This document shows positions 1 to 8,200 of a stretch of DNA of 64,000 nucleotides, piece after piece. Below the pieces are notes generated by a model. The model was given only the letters and a program-made list of their open reading frames with translations, was not told the origin of the DNA and ran no database searches. Location of the stretch: assembly GCF_011694815.1 (NCBI RefSeq), contig NZ_CP050177.1:2407001-2471000 (forward strand), in the 5' to 3' direction. This stretch comes from Streptomyces liangshanensis. Its GTDB lineage: Bacteria; Actinomycetota; Actinomycetes; Streptomycetales; Streptomycetaceae. A program made the position numbers and the translations under genes. Numbering within the stretch: the stretch's first letter is position 1; each line of letters starts with the position of its first letter.

Positions 1-1380
1 CTGGAACGCGGACTCGGCGATCTCGCCCGTGAACCACCCGTCCTCTATGCCCCGCAGAATTCCCGAGGTGATGGGGCCGATCGGGTGCTGTCCGTCGGGG
101 TGCGCCCGTACCCCCCGCTCCCTGATCTGCTCGAAGATCTTCTCGGCCTCGGCCTCGATCCGGTCGGTCAGCTGCTCCACGAACCACGAGCCGCCGAGCG
201 GGTCGGCCACGTTGGCGACGCCGGTCTCCTCCATCAGCACCTGCTGCGTGCGCAGCGCGATCTCGGCGGCCTGCTCGCTGGGCAGGGCCAGGGTCTCGTC
301 GAGCGCGTTGGTGTGGAGGGAGTTCGTGCCGCCGAGGATCGCCGACAGCGCCTCCACGGCGGTCCGTACGACGTTGTTGTACGGCTGCTGCGCGGTCAGC
401 GAGACCCCGGCCGTCTGCGTGTGGAAGCGCAGCCACTGTGCCTTGTCGGTCTTCGCGCCGTACTCCTCCTTCATCCAGCGCGCCCAGATCCGGCGGGCGG
501 CGCGGAACTTCGCGATCTCCTCGAAGAAGTCGAGGTGCGCGTCGAAGAAGAAGGACAGCCCGGAGGCGAACGCGTCCACGTCCAGGCCCCGGCTCAGGCC
601 GAGCTCCACGTACCCGAAACCGTCGGCGAGTGTGTACGCCAGCTCTTGCGCGGCCGTCGCCCCGGCCTCGCGGATGTGGTAGCCGGAGACCGAGAGCGGC
701 TTGTACGCGGGGATGGAGCTCGCGCAGTGCTCCATGAGGTCGCCGATGAGGCGCAGGTGCGGCTCGGGCTGGAAGAGCCACTCCTTCTGCGCGATGTACT
801 CCTTGAAGATGTCGGTCTGGAGCGTGCCGTTGAGGACGGCCGGGTCGACGCCCTGGCGCTCCGCCGCGACCAGGTACATGCAGAAGACGGGGACGGCGGG
901 GCCGCTGATCGTCATCGAGGTCGTGACGTCGCCGAGCGGGATGTCCCCGAAGAGGATCTCCATGTCGGCGGCCGAGTCGATGGCGACCCCGCAGTGGCCG
1001 ACCTCGCCGAGCGCGCGCGGGTCGTCGGAGTCGCGGCCCATCAGGGTCGGCATGTCGAAGGCGACGGAGAGCCCGCCGCCGCCGTTGGCGAGGATGGTCT
1101 TGTAGCGCTCGTTCGTCTGCCGGGCGTTGCCGAAGCCGGCGAACTGGCGGATGGTCCAGGTCCGGCCCCGATAGCCGGTGGGGTGCAGCCCGCGCGTGAA
1201 CGGGTACTCCCCCGGCCAGCCGATCCGCTCGAAGCCCTCGTAGGTGTCCCCGGGCCGGGGCCCGTACACGGGCTCCACGGCGTCCCCGGACAGCGTGGTG
1301 AAGTCCGCGTCGCGCTTGCGGGCCTTGTCGTAACGTTCCTGCCAGCGACGGCGGCCCTCTTCGACGGCGTGAGCGTCCAT
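1..1380 (-). CDS. icmA: Isobutyryl-CoA mutase large subunit IcmA (3' truncated by window edge)
   Basis: This is the catalytic large subunit of coenzyme-B12-dependent isobutyryl-CoA mutase, which interconverts isobutyryl-CoA and n-butyryl-CoA. The visible 460 residues run from the N-terminus through most of the TIM-barrel substrate domain; the rest lies beyond position 1. The sequence is nearly the textbook Streptomyces IcmA N-terminus (MDAHAVEEGRRRWQERYD). Residue 80 is Phe (RQF) and residue 198 is Gln (IAQK). In methylmalonyl-CoA mutase the equivalent residues are Tyr and Arg, so the pair argues for isobutyryl-CoA over methylmalonyl-CoA. The IcmA class needs a separate small B12-binding subunit, which is not in the window. 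The ATG at 1380 follows a strong GGAGG-type ribosome site (AAGGAGGGTGGAGGT). meaB and a PduO adenosyltransferase elsewhere in the window fit a B12 enzyme. Confidence 0.93.
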   Translation of the reverse strand, partial: MDAHAVEEGRRRWQERYDKARKRDADFTTLSGDAVEPVYGPRPGDTYEGFERIGWPGEYPFTRGLHPTGYRGRTWTIRQFAGFGNARQTNERYKTILANGGGGLSVAFDMPTLMGRDSDDPRALGEVGHCGVAIDSAADMEILFGDIPLGDVTTSMTISGPAVPVFCMYLVAAERQGVDPAVLNGTLQTDIFKEYIAQKEWLFQPEPHLRLIGDLMEHCASSIPAYKPLSVSGYHIREAGATAAQELAYTLADGFGYVELGLSRGLDVDAFASGLSFFFDAHLDFFEEIAKFRAARRIWARWMKEEYGAKTDKAQWLRFHTQTAGVSLTAQQPYNNVVRTAVEALSAILGGTNSLHTNALDETLALPSEQAAEIALRTQQVLMEETGVANVADPLGGSWFVEQLTDRIEAEAEKIFEQIRERGVRAHPDGQHPIGPITSGILRGIEDGWFTGEIAESAFQ

Positions 1381-1413
1381 ACCTCCACCCTCCTTGGCTT
1401 CCATGGAGTCCAA

Positions 1414-1435
1414 TTTACTAGGACGTCCAAGTAAA
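1414..1435. promoter_or_regulatory. 22-bp near-perfect palindrome, putative operator of icmA
   Basis: Ten of eleven base pairs match across the dyad (left half TTTACTAGGAC, right half GTCCAAGTAAA; the mismatch is A against A at 1420/1429). It begins 33 bp upstream of the icmA start codon. Its AT-rich arms stand out in GC-rich DNA. The size and symmetry suit a TetR- or MarR-type dimer. The regulator is unknown. Confidence 0.6.
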
Positions 1436-1521
1436 TGTCGATGGCAGAGGCCGTCAGGGTGACGGGGACGGGGAACGAGGACGGGAGGCGGGGACGGGGG
1501 ATGCGGACGGGGGACGGGGAC

Positions 1522-1560
1522 GGCCCCCGCCGTACCGGTCGTCCCGGTCCGACGGGGGCC
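1522..1560 (-). terminator. Possible terminator of the secreted protease gene
   Basis: An 8-bp inverted repeat (GGCCCCCG at 1522 and CGGGGGCC at 1553) with a 23-nt loop lies just after the protease stop. There is no T run, and the surrounding 1440-1530 is a G-rich low-complexity stretch, so this is weak. Confidence 0.3.
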
Positions 1561-1570
1561 GCCGCGAAGG

Positions 1571-2656
1571 TCAGTGCGCGTGCTGGGCGGCCTCGTACAG
1601 GGGCCGGGTGACCTTGGAGCTGAACTGCGGGCCGACGAGGTACCGGGTGCAGTCGGGGTCGTCGCTGTCCTCACAGACCGCGCCCGTGCTGTGGAAGAAG
1701 GCCCCGTAGGTGTTGTCGCCGACGACCGTGCCGAGACCGGTGGCCGGGTCGAAGGCGGCGATCCGGGGCCCGCCGCTGGAGCCCCCGCCCATCACGCAGG
1801 CGACGCCCCACTCGCCCTTGGGCTCCGGGAAGTCGGCCGTGCCGGGGTCCTCGCGGGTGGAGCCGGCGCAGAAGGCGAGCCGGTCGCCGATGTACTCGGG
1901 CAGGCCGGCCCGCGCCGGGTCGGACGCGGCCCGGGGATAGCCGAAGGCGTACGCCCGCCCGTCGCCGGGCCGGTCGAAGCCGATGCGCTGCGCGGCGCCG
2001 GCCACGTCCTGCACCCGGCGGCCCTGGGAGTCGGTGTTGAGGACCACGAACGCCTGGTCGTAGTCGTCGTACTTCAGCGTGCTCTGTCCGTCGTTCTCCA
2101 ACCAGGTGGCATCGGCCACGCCCAGCCGGCCGACGAACTTCCCGTACGGCGCCCGGCCGTCCTTGAATCCGGGCACGAACATCTCGTTCGCCGCCCACTG
2201 GTTGTCCTCGCCGATGAGGTTGGTGCTGTTCACGCAGTGCCCCGCGGTCACGACGGTGCTGCGGTTCGCGCTGTCGACGACGGTGGCGGTGCAGCTGGCG
2301 TCCTCGCCGTGGTCGGTGAAGAAGAGCCTGCCGACCGTACGGCTCAGGGTGGCGGACCCGGTCCACGGCGCCCCGTCGGGGCCGCTCCTGGGCGGGTTGT
2401 CGGACGACGGCTCGGTGAGGGCGGCGATGCGCGCCGGGGTCCAGTAGTCCAGCACGGCCTGTCGCTGCGTAGCGGTGACCGCCTGCGGGTGGGTGACGAC
2501 ACGGCCCGAGCCGCCCGCAGCCGCCGCGGCGGGCCCGGCAGGCACCGACAGAGCGACGCCCACGGCCAACACCGCCGCCGACAGGGCGACTTCACGCCGT
2601 GCGTACCCGTGTGTCCGGTTCTGATGACCGCGTGCGCGGCCGAAGATCTTGAACAT
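1571..2656 (-). CDS. Secreted trypsin-like serine protease
   Basis: A 361-residue exported serine peptidase of the chymotrypsin/trypsin fold. A positively charged N-terminus (about residues 1-22) and a hydrophobic Ala-rich core (about 23-47, ending AAAAA) form a signal peptide. His140 lies in VVTAGHC, the catalytic Asp is in the KYDDYDQAFV stretch near residue 200, and Ser294 is in GGGSSGGP, giving a complete catalytic triad in the expected order. Cys pairs flank the His and Ser motifs. The gene is monocistronic, with icmA about 190 bp away and DUF397 ending 75 bp upstream. The family usually degrades extracellular protein; the specific substrate cannot be deduced. Confidence 0.88.
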   Translation of the reverse strand: MFKIFGRARGHQNRTHGYARREVALSAAVLAVGVALSVPAGPAAAAAGGSGRVVTHPQAVTATQRQAVLDYWTPARIAALTEPSSDNPPRSGPDGAPWTGSATLSRTVGRLFFTDHGEDASCTATVVDSANRSTVVTAGHCVNSTNLIGEDNQWAANEMFVPGFKDGRAPYGKFVGRLGVADATWLENDGQSTLKYDDYDQAFVVLNTDSQGRRVQDVAGAAQRIGFDRPGDGRAYAFGYPRAASDPARAGLPEYIGDRLAFCAGSTREDPGTADFPEPKGEWGVACVMGGGSSGGPRIAAFDPATGLGTVVGDNTYGAFFHSTGAVCEDSDDPDCTRYLVGPQFSSKVTRPLYEAAQHAH

Positions 2657-2731
2657 ACGCGGGAACGTAGCCAGGCGAGGTCAGGAACCTGTCAGCAAGC
2701 GGTGAGAAGCCTTTGTGCCACGCGACGCCCC

Positions 2732-2941
2732 TCAGCCACCCAATGCGCCGCGCTTCACCGCCGAGACGAACGACGACCAGCCGTCCGCGGGGAAGGCGAG
2801 CACGGGGCCGAGCGGGTTCTTGCTGTCCCGGACGGGGACGATGTCGGCCACGCCGTCGGCGACCTCAAGACACTGGCCGCCGTCCGAGTTGCTGTAAGAG
2901 CTCTTACGCCAAGTGACTGTGGTCAGGTCGAGGGATCGCAC
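2732..2941 (-). CDS. DUF397 domain protein
   Basis: A 69-residue protein matching the DUF397 family (W-R-K-S-S-Y-S near residue 11, C-L-E-V-A, then the V-R-D-S-K core). DUF397 genes in Streptomyces usually sit next to an XRE regulator of the DUF5753 type, as here. The GTG start at 2941 overlaps the end of the XRE gene by 19 bases. A GGAGGAA ribosome site lies inside the upstream coding sequence, indicating translational coupling. In related pairs (WhiJ/BldB-like neighbourhoods) such proteins modulate development, but no specific role can be claimed here. Confidence 0.85.
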   Translation of the reverse strand: MRSLDLTTVTWRKSSYSNSDGGQCLEVADGVADIVPVRDSKNPLGPVLAFPADGWSSFVSAVKRGALGG

Positions 2942-3765
2942 GGTACTTCCTCCAGAAGGCGCAGGATGAACTTCCGCGACTCAGCAGGGGACAGCGCCAG
3001 GTCGCGCACAAAATCGTACGTGAGCTGCAACCGTTCAACCGGTGCGGTTTCCTCGATCAGATCGCCCCGGACATCGTTCTCCGCGTAGGCCACGGTACGC
3101 CCATCGAGGAGCCGAAGAAACATCACGTCAGCGTTCGAGAGCCCATGCAGCCCCGCGCTGAACGGCAGTACCTGCACGGTCACTTCGCCCCGCTCCGTCG
3201 CATCCCGCAGGTACTCCAACTGTGCTCGCCACCGGCCCGCGTCCCGTAACTGTGTGCGCAGCACCGCCTCCGACAGAATCGTGCGGAACGGTGGCGCGTC
3301 GTCTCCCGCCAGCAACTCCCGCCGCCCCATCCGCGCGTCGACCTGCTGATCCAATTCCTCACCCTTGAGGCCACCGGCTGCCAGCAGCTCCCGCGCATAC
3401 CCCGGCGTCTGCAACAGCCCCGGCAGAACGCTCACGGCGTAGTGCCACAAACTCGTCGCCTCGGCCTCCAGGGACATGTACCGCCGATACCGCTCCCGGA
3501 ACTGCGTCTTGTCACTGACCGCCAGCTCCCACAGGGCCAGCAACAGCCCCGGGGTCCCGTAATACGTGTCGAGCGCCTGGACCACCTCCGGGCCCCCCAC
3601 CGTCTCGCCCTTCTCCATCTTGCCGAACAACGACCAGTCCCAGCCCAGCCGTTCACCGAGCTGCCGCAGGCTGTCCCCGCGCTGGAGGCGCAACGAGCGC
3701 AACTCCTCCGCGAACCGCGCGCGGGGCTCCCTGCTGCGGCCCGTGACCACTCGTCTCGTCGGCAT
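2923..3765 (-). CDS. XRE-family regulator with DUF5753 domain
   Basis: A 280-residue DNA-binding regulator. Residues about 15-75 form a Cro/C1-type helix-turn-helix (RSLRLQRGDSLRQLGERLG, then WSLFGKMEKGE). The remainder is the DUF5753 ligand- or partner-binding domain typical of Streptomyces (LPGLLQTPGYARELL, then Q-L-E-Y-L near residue 195). The ATG at 3765 is chosen because it follows GGAGGGCAGCGCC and yields the canonical N-terminus; longer in-frame extensions to 4191 run through the divergent promoter region and a neighbouring gene and are not credible. It forms a two-gene unit with DUF397 and is transcribed divergently from the small gene at 3945. Confidence 0.88.
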   Translation of the reverse strand: MPTRRVVTGRSREPRARFAEELRSLRLQRGDSLRQLGERLGWDWSLFGKMEKGETVGGPEVVQALDTYYGTPGLLLALWELAVSDKTQFRERYRRYMSLEAEATSLWHYAVSVLPGLLQTPGYARELLAAGGLKGEELDQQVDARMGRRELLAGDDAPPFRTILSEAVLRTQLRDAGRWRAQLEYLRDATERGEVTVQVLPFSAGLHGLSNADVMFLRLLDGRTVAYAENDVRGDLIEETAPVERLQLTYDFVRDLALSPAESRKFILRLLEEVPCDPST

Positions 3766-3944
3766 GGCGCTGCCCTCCGTGGAAGGTGTGGAACGTACGT
3801 CGGACGCGAGAGAAGCAGCACCCGCACTCGGCGCGGCCCACTCCTCCGGTGGCGCATTCTCGTAACACGCCCCTGACGCACAGTAATCAGAAACGTGCGA
3901 TCCGGAGGGCGATTCCGCGCAAGAACAACCGAAGGAAGGCCCAC

Positions 3945-4280
3945 GTGACTCAGCAGCCGTCCACCCCTCCCACCCCACCGCTCCCCCGCCGAGACGAACG
4001 GACAACTCCCGCCCCGAGCAACACCGTTCTGGTCCCGCCGGAGGGCCTGGTAGGAGCGCCCAAGATCCAGGAAGCCGTCGAAGCACGGGACGCACTCGCG
4101 GGTGCGCTGACGGCGGCCGGCATCCAACTCCCGGCGATGGACGTACGCACCCCATGGCCCGAGACGGACGACGAGGACGCCGGCCGGGCAACCCGCCACG
4201 CCCTCATCTACCTGGGCGTCTGCTCGGCCCCAGTAGCACTCGCCCTCGCCGCGGTGATCGTGAAGGGCACCACCCGGTGA
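3945..4280 (+). CDS. Small protein with one C-terminal membrane segment
   Basis: A 111-residue protein not assigned to a family. It begins with a Pro/Thr-rich, presumably cytoplasmic stretch (residues 1-30). A conserved-looking middle follows (V-L-V-P-P-E-G-L-V-G-A-P near residue 30). It ends with one hydrophobic helix (about 88-108, LIYLGVCSAPVALALAAVIV). The GTG at 3945 follows GAAGGAAGG. It shares a 180-bp divergent promoter region with the XRE gene, and its stop overlaps the next start (GTGA), so the two small genes form an operon. Genes of this shape commonly accompany XRE/DUF397 pairs in Streptomyces. Confidence 0.7.
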   Translation: MTQQPSTPPTPPLPRRDERTTPAPSNTVLVPPEGLVGAPKIQEAVEARDALAGALTAAGIQLPAMDVRTPWPETDDEDAGRATRHALIYLGVCSAPVALALAAVIVKGTTR

Positions 4281-4612
4281 CGGACGGCCCCCCAGCCGTG
4301 GGCGACACCGTCCACGACCCCGCCCGCGACCGCGTAGGCGTGGTCATGGGCGGGGTAGGCCCCTACCTCCAACTCCGCCCCCTGGGCGGCGGCCAAGAAT
4401 GGGACGCCAACCCGGACCAGGTCCGCCCCCTGACCCCCACCGAACTACTAAGCGCCCGAGTATCCGAAGCCAACACCCGCAGCCGCACAACCCTCGACCT
4501 AGGCCCTCTGCCCGAACGGCAGCCGTGGAGCCCGTCGGTGCAGCTCAGAACCGCCGTCGGGGATAGTGGAGACCTCGTCGACGAAGGAGGCTGCATTGAG
4601 CAGCACGATTGA
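4277..4612 (+). CDS. Small hypothetical protein, coupled to the upstream membrane protein
   Basis: A 111-residue soluble protein. Its N-terminal half (VGDTVHDPARDRVGVVMGG, then Y-L-Q-L-R-P-L-G-G) looks like a small beta-barrel of the kind seen in many short Streptomyces proteins associated with XRE/DUF397 clusters. The GTG start overlaps the preceding stop by four bases. The last codons overlap the start region of the SUKH gene at 4596, so all three genes may be co-translated. No function can be assigned. Confidence 0.65.
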   Translation: MTDGPPAVGDTVHDPARDRVGVVMGGVGPYLQLRPLGGGQEWDANPDQVRPLTPTELLSARVSEANTRSRTTLDLGPLPERQPWSPSVQLRTAVGDSGDLVDEGGCIEQHD

Positions 4613-5213
4613 AGCCTGGTCCCGCGTTACCCGCTGGATGAACGAGAACACGCCTGACCACGCCGATGCTTTGAACGATCCTGCCACTGACGAGCAGATC
4701 GCGCAGGCCGAGGAAAAGATGGGAGTACGTTTGCCCGTCGAGTTGAAGCAGCTCCTGAAAGTGAACAACGGCAGCACCGCCAAGCAGCGGTCCATTGCCG
4801 GGAATGAACGCTACGACATACGAGGCGGCGGCGACTACTCGCCGTTCCCGTTCGACTATGCGTTTTGCGATGTGGAACTCATCTGTTCTTTGTACACGAC
4901 CAACAGGAAAGCGAGCATCGACTTGCAGGAGCCCGGTTCCCGCTACGAGTACTGGAAGGAGGGTTGGATTCCAGTCTTTCGGACCAAGGAAGAGCACAGC
5001 GGACTGTTCCTCGATGTGTCCGGACTCAGCGGGCAGGACCCCGCACCGGTCTACGAGTACGGTGAGGAAAGCTTCCCGGATCTGGCCTTCCCGTCGTTGG
5101 CCGACTATCTGAGCACCATGGCGGATGCATTGGAAGGCATCCGGCCGTTCACGATCATGGGCCGCCGATCGCCGAATTTTCCCGTAGTGCAGGAGGGGCT
5201 GATCCACTGGTAG
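4596..5213 (+). CDS. SMI1/KNR4 (SUKH) family protein, candidate immunity protein
   Basis: A 205-residue protein with the SUKH signature: an acidic helix then L-P-V-E-L-K-Q-L-L-K-V-N-N-G near residue 45, a W-I-P-V-F strand in the middle, and an S-F-P-D-L-A-F-P-S-L-A-D-Y-L segment near the end. SUKH proteins are a major class of immunity proteins in bacterial polymorphic toxin loci, and also occur as stand-alone proteins. The TTG at 4596 is preferred because AAGGAGG sits 5 nt upstream; a GTG at 4566 is an alternative. It converges on the large NucA/NucB-domain gene, with only 42 bp between stops, and both share a hairpin. Base composition (AT-richer codons) resembles that gene more than the core genes. 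Immunity function is inferred. Confidence 0.82.
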   Translation: MSSTIEAWSRVTRWMNENTPDHADALNDPATDEQIAQAEEKMGVRLPVELKQLLKVNNGSTAKQRSIAGNERYDIRGGGDYSPFPFDYAFCDVELICSLYTTNRKASIDLQEPGSRYEYWKEGWIPVFRTKEEHSGLFLDVSGLSGQDPAPVYEYGEESFPDLAFPSLADYLSTMADALEGIRPFTIMGRRSPNFPVVQEGLIHW

Positions 5214-5228
5214 GTGGATCAGCCCCTC
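5193..5228. terminator. Bidirectional hairpin between the SUKH and secreted-nuclease genes
   Basis: A perfect 15-bp stem (5193-5207 with 5214-5228; arms GAGGGGCTGATCCAC and its complement) closed by a 6-nt loop. The SUKH stop codon TAG (5211-5213) lies inside the loop. It sits just beyond the 3' end of the convergent large gene and could terminate both transcripts. Confidence 0.8.
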
Positions 5229-5255
5229 TCCCTCACACTGTTCAGCACCCCACGG

Positions 5256-8200
5256 TCACGGAGTAAAGCCGTTCAGGTCAAGCCAGTAATCGTCCTTGTC
5301 CATCAGCCTGTTCCGGGTGATGAAGGCACCAAAAGGTCGCATGGATTGGACATTCTGGTTTTTGGACATGGTGGCGCGTCCACACTTCTCGTTCCACGTC
5401 GGAAGCGGGTAGCGAAGGTCGGGACGAAGCGTCCATACGCCATTGTCGCCCCTCTTGGCGTACGTCTGAAGACACTGGTCGCCTGAGTCGACCGGGTTGA
5501 ACCCGCCGGCCATGCCCGCACTGTTGTAGCTGGCGGCGAAGGCCAACTCGTCGCAGGAATATGTATCAGGATCGCTTCCTTCATCCAATTCCGGCGAGAG
5601 GGTGGCGTCCGTATTGCGTGCCCAACTTCTCGGGCAGATGACCTCGCGGTTGGCTGTGCTCTGCTTCTTGGCGGGGTTGGTCGGCGACATCACGCCGCTG
5701 CCGAGGTAGGTGAGCGGAGTATCGAACGCCTTGCTCCCGAAATGTCCGGGAAGCTTGTTCTGGGCAAGCCAGGCGTGTGCGGCCGCGGCGGGGAACTTCT
5801 TCGAGTTCATGACGTACGTCGGACTGTACTGATCGAACACACACCCCGGGGACGCCCCCGGGACCGTGGAGTCGCACCGGATCTGCGCTTTGGGACCCTC
5901 GGTACCGACCTTCGCTTCGTTCTCCGTCAGGATTCCCCCGATATCGCCCGTCATGGACCATCCAGGGAAGAGCAGATCCGCCGGCCTGGACTCACCCCAG
6001 CGCCAAATCTGCGACATGGAGTACGTATGCCTGTCGCCCAGGTCGAATTGCCACCACAGACCGTTATCCTCCGTTCGGGGTCCGTTCCTCGTGCAGTCCA
6101 GGGAGCACACATCGTTGACATCTACGAAGATCGCCTCAGTAGCGGCTTCGCCAGTCGCTTCAACCAGTTTGAACTTGAACGCGGTATTCCATCCGATTGA
6201 GTCGGGGTGAACCTTCATCTCGGCCTGGAAGTCGAAGGTGGCGGTTCCGGTCACGCGTCCGTCAACCGATTTGATGAATCCGAACTGTCCTTTGATGCAG
6301 GCTTCTGTGCGGTTGGTCCAGACCTTGCGATTGTCGCGGAATCCGAAGGGTTTGGCCGCGCACCAGGGGACGTAGGTGTTCACGGGTGAGGAGAACTCCC
6401 GCTGAATGGAGTCGAGGGGCTCCAGCCCCTGGGAAGTCGCCTCAGGCGTCATGTCCTCCGGGGTGGTGATGTCGCCGGGCTGCGGGGCGCTGACATCCGG
6501 GTCGGCGAAGGCGATGCTGGGCATGCCGGAGTAGTCGCCCGGTACGAACGCGACAGCGTCGTAGGCCACGTCCTTCTCCGCCGTACCGTCCGATGTCGCG
6601 TTGGACAGCTGAACTTCCGGTGCCTGGTCCTTGAAGTTGTAGGCGCCGAGAGACACCCACTGGTTGGCCGAGTTCCCCTGGTTGACGGTCTTGTTCACCG
6701 CGCCGAACGGCGTGATGATCCGGTAAGTGGCGTTCGAGACCTGGGCTCCCGTGTCCGGGACGTGCACGTACACCTTTGCCTGGCTGCCGGTGATGGCTGA
6801 GTTCAGCTTCCAGTCACCCAGGATGGTCATGCGTCCGCCGTCGCCGCCCAGGTGCGCGGCGTCGCGTGCGTGCGTGTACCAGAAGTGCCCCTGGTAGCCG
6901 CCGCCGATCTGGTGCAGGTCAGCCTTCGCGTCGTATGCCCCCAGGCCCGGTCCCGTCGCGCTCGGATCGGGGTAGAAGGTGAACTGGAACGAGCCGGCTG
7001 TTGTGGTGGTGCCGCAATCGCTCCAGGTGTTGGTGCCTGCTGGGACGGATGCGACGACCTTCGCGCCCGAGGGAGCGCCGGAGCACACCGGTGTGCCGTA
7101 TTGGAGCCGGTAGCCGCGACCGGGCTCGCTGATCAACGTCTGGTACTTGACATTCTCGAAACCGCAGGTGGTGGCACAGTCGGACTTCCAGGTGGCGTTG
7201 GGCGCGTTCCACCAGTACTGGGTGTAGCAGGCGGCGTCCGGGCAATCCGGCGGGTGGGCGGTGTCGCAGTTGTTCTTGGCGTTGCAGAACGTGTCGAGGG
7301 GCGGCGCGACGTGGGCCCGGTTGTATCGTGCGCTGCCTTCGAATGCGTAGGGCAGGTCCGAACCGTTCCAGTAGGCGGGACGGAAGCCGGCCGATGAGAA
7401 CCCGGCTTCTCCCGGCCAGTCCTGTCGCCCGGAGGTGGCATAGGAGTGTCCGGTGTCGATGGACCAGGCGGCCCAGCCCATCACCTTCTCCTCGTACGGC
7501 CATTTCTGCGGCTGCGCGGCGTCCTTGGCGGCAAGCGGGTCGATGTCGGTGTTCATGAACGCCAGCCGGGACGCGGGATAGACCGGGTTGGCGGGGTTGT
7601 TGTACCAGCCGAGACCCCAACTGCCGTTGGTTGCCTCGTCCGCCTTCGCATTGAAGCCGAGGTTGTAGTTCCAGACGGCCGTGAACCAGTTCTCGGGCTT
7701 GGCCGGGTTGTCGTTGTTCACGGCGATCGTCTGTCCCGCCTTGTGGACCTCGTTCCACTTGTCGGCGAGGATGTAGAGCGACGCGGCTATGTTGGTCGTG
7801 TAGTCGATGGCGATGGCGCGTTGCGTGGCGACCGGGCGCGAGTGTTCGCCCTCCTTCTCGAAACCTGCCTTGCGCATGCCGTCGGTGACCTGACCGACGC
7901 CGTAGCCGCAGTCGGACAGGTTCCAGTGGATGGCCCAGAAGTCGGTGAGACTTCCACCGGTCTGGTGACCGTAGTAGCCGTCCACTGCCGCGAGTGGGCT
8001 GCCCATCTGACCCGGGATAGCGCCGGATTCCGCCTGCCACAGGTTGGACTCCTGTGCGAGGACGCCAAGTTCGACCTGTGCGGGGATGGTTCCGCCGGTG
8101 ACCAGGTCGGGGCGGGGAAACATGCCTTGCGGGTCGATGGTGCCGAGCCCGGTCTGCGCGCGCCAGCCGCCCTGGGTGATGTATCCCGAGCGCAGGTTGT

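Noticed and set aside
3766-4191. 422-residue reading of the XRE regulator
   Set aside because: The extension covers the divergent promoter and the oppositely oriented small gene; the canonical start with GGAGGG is at 3765.
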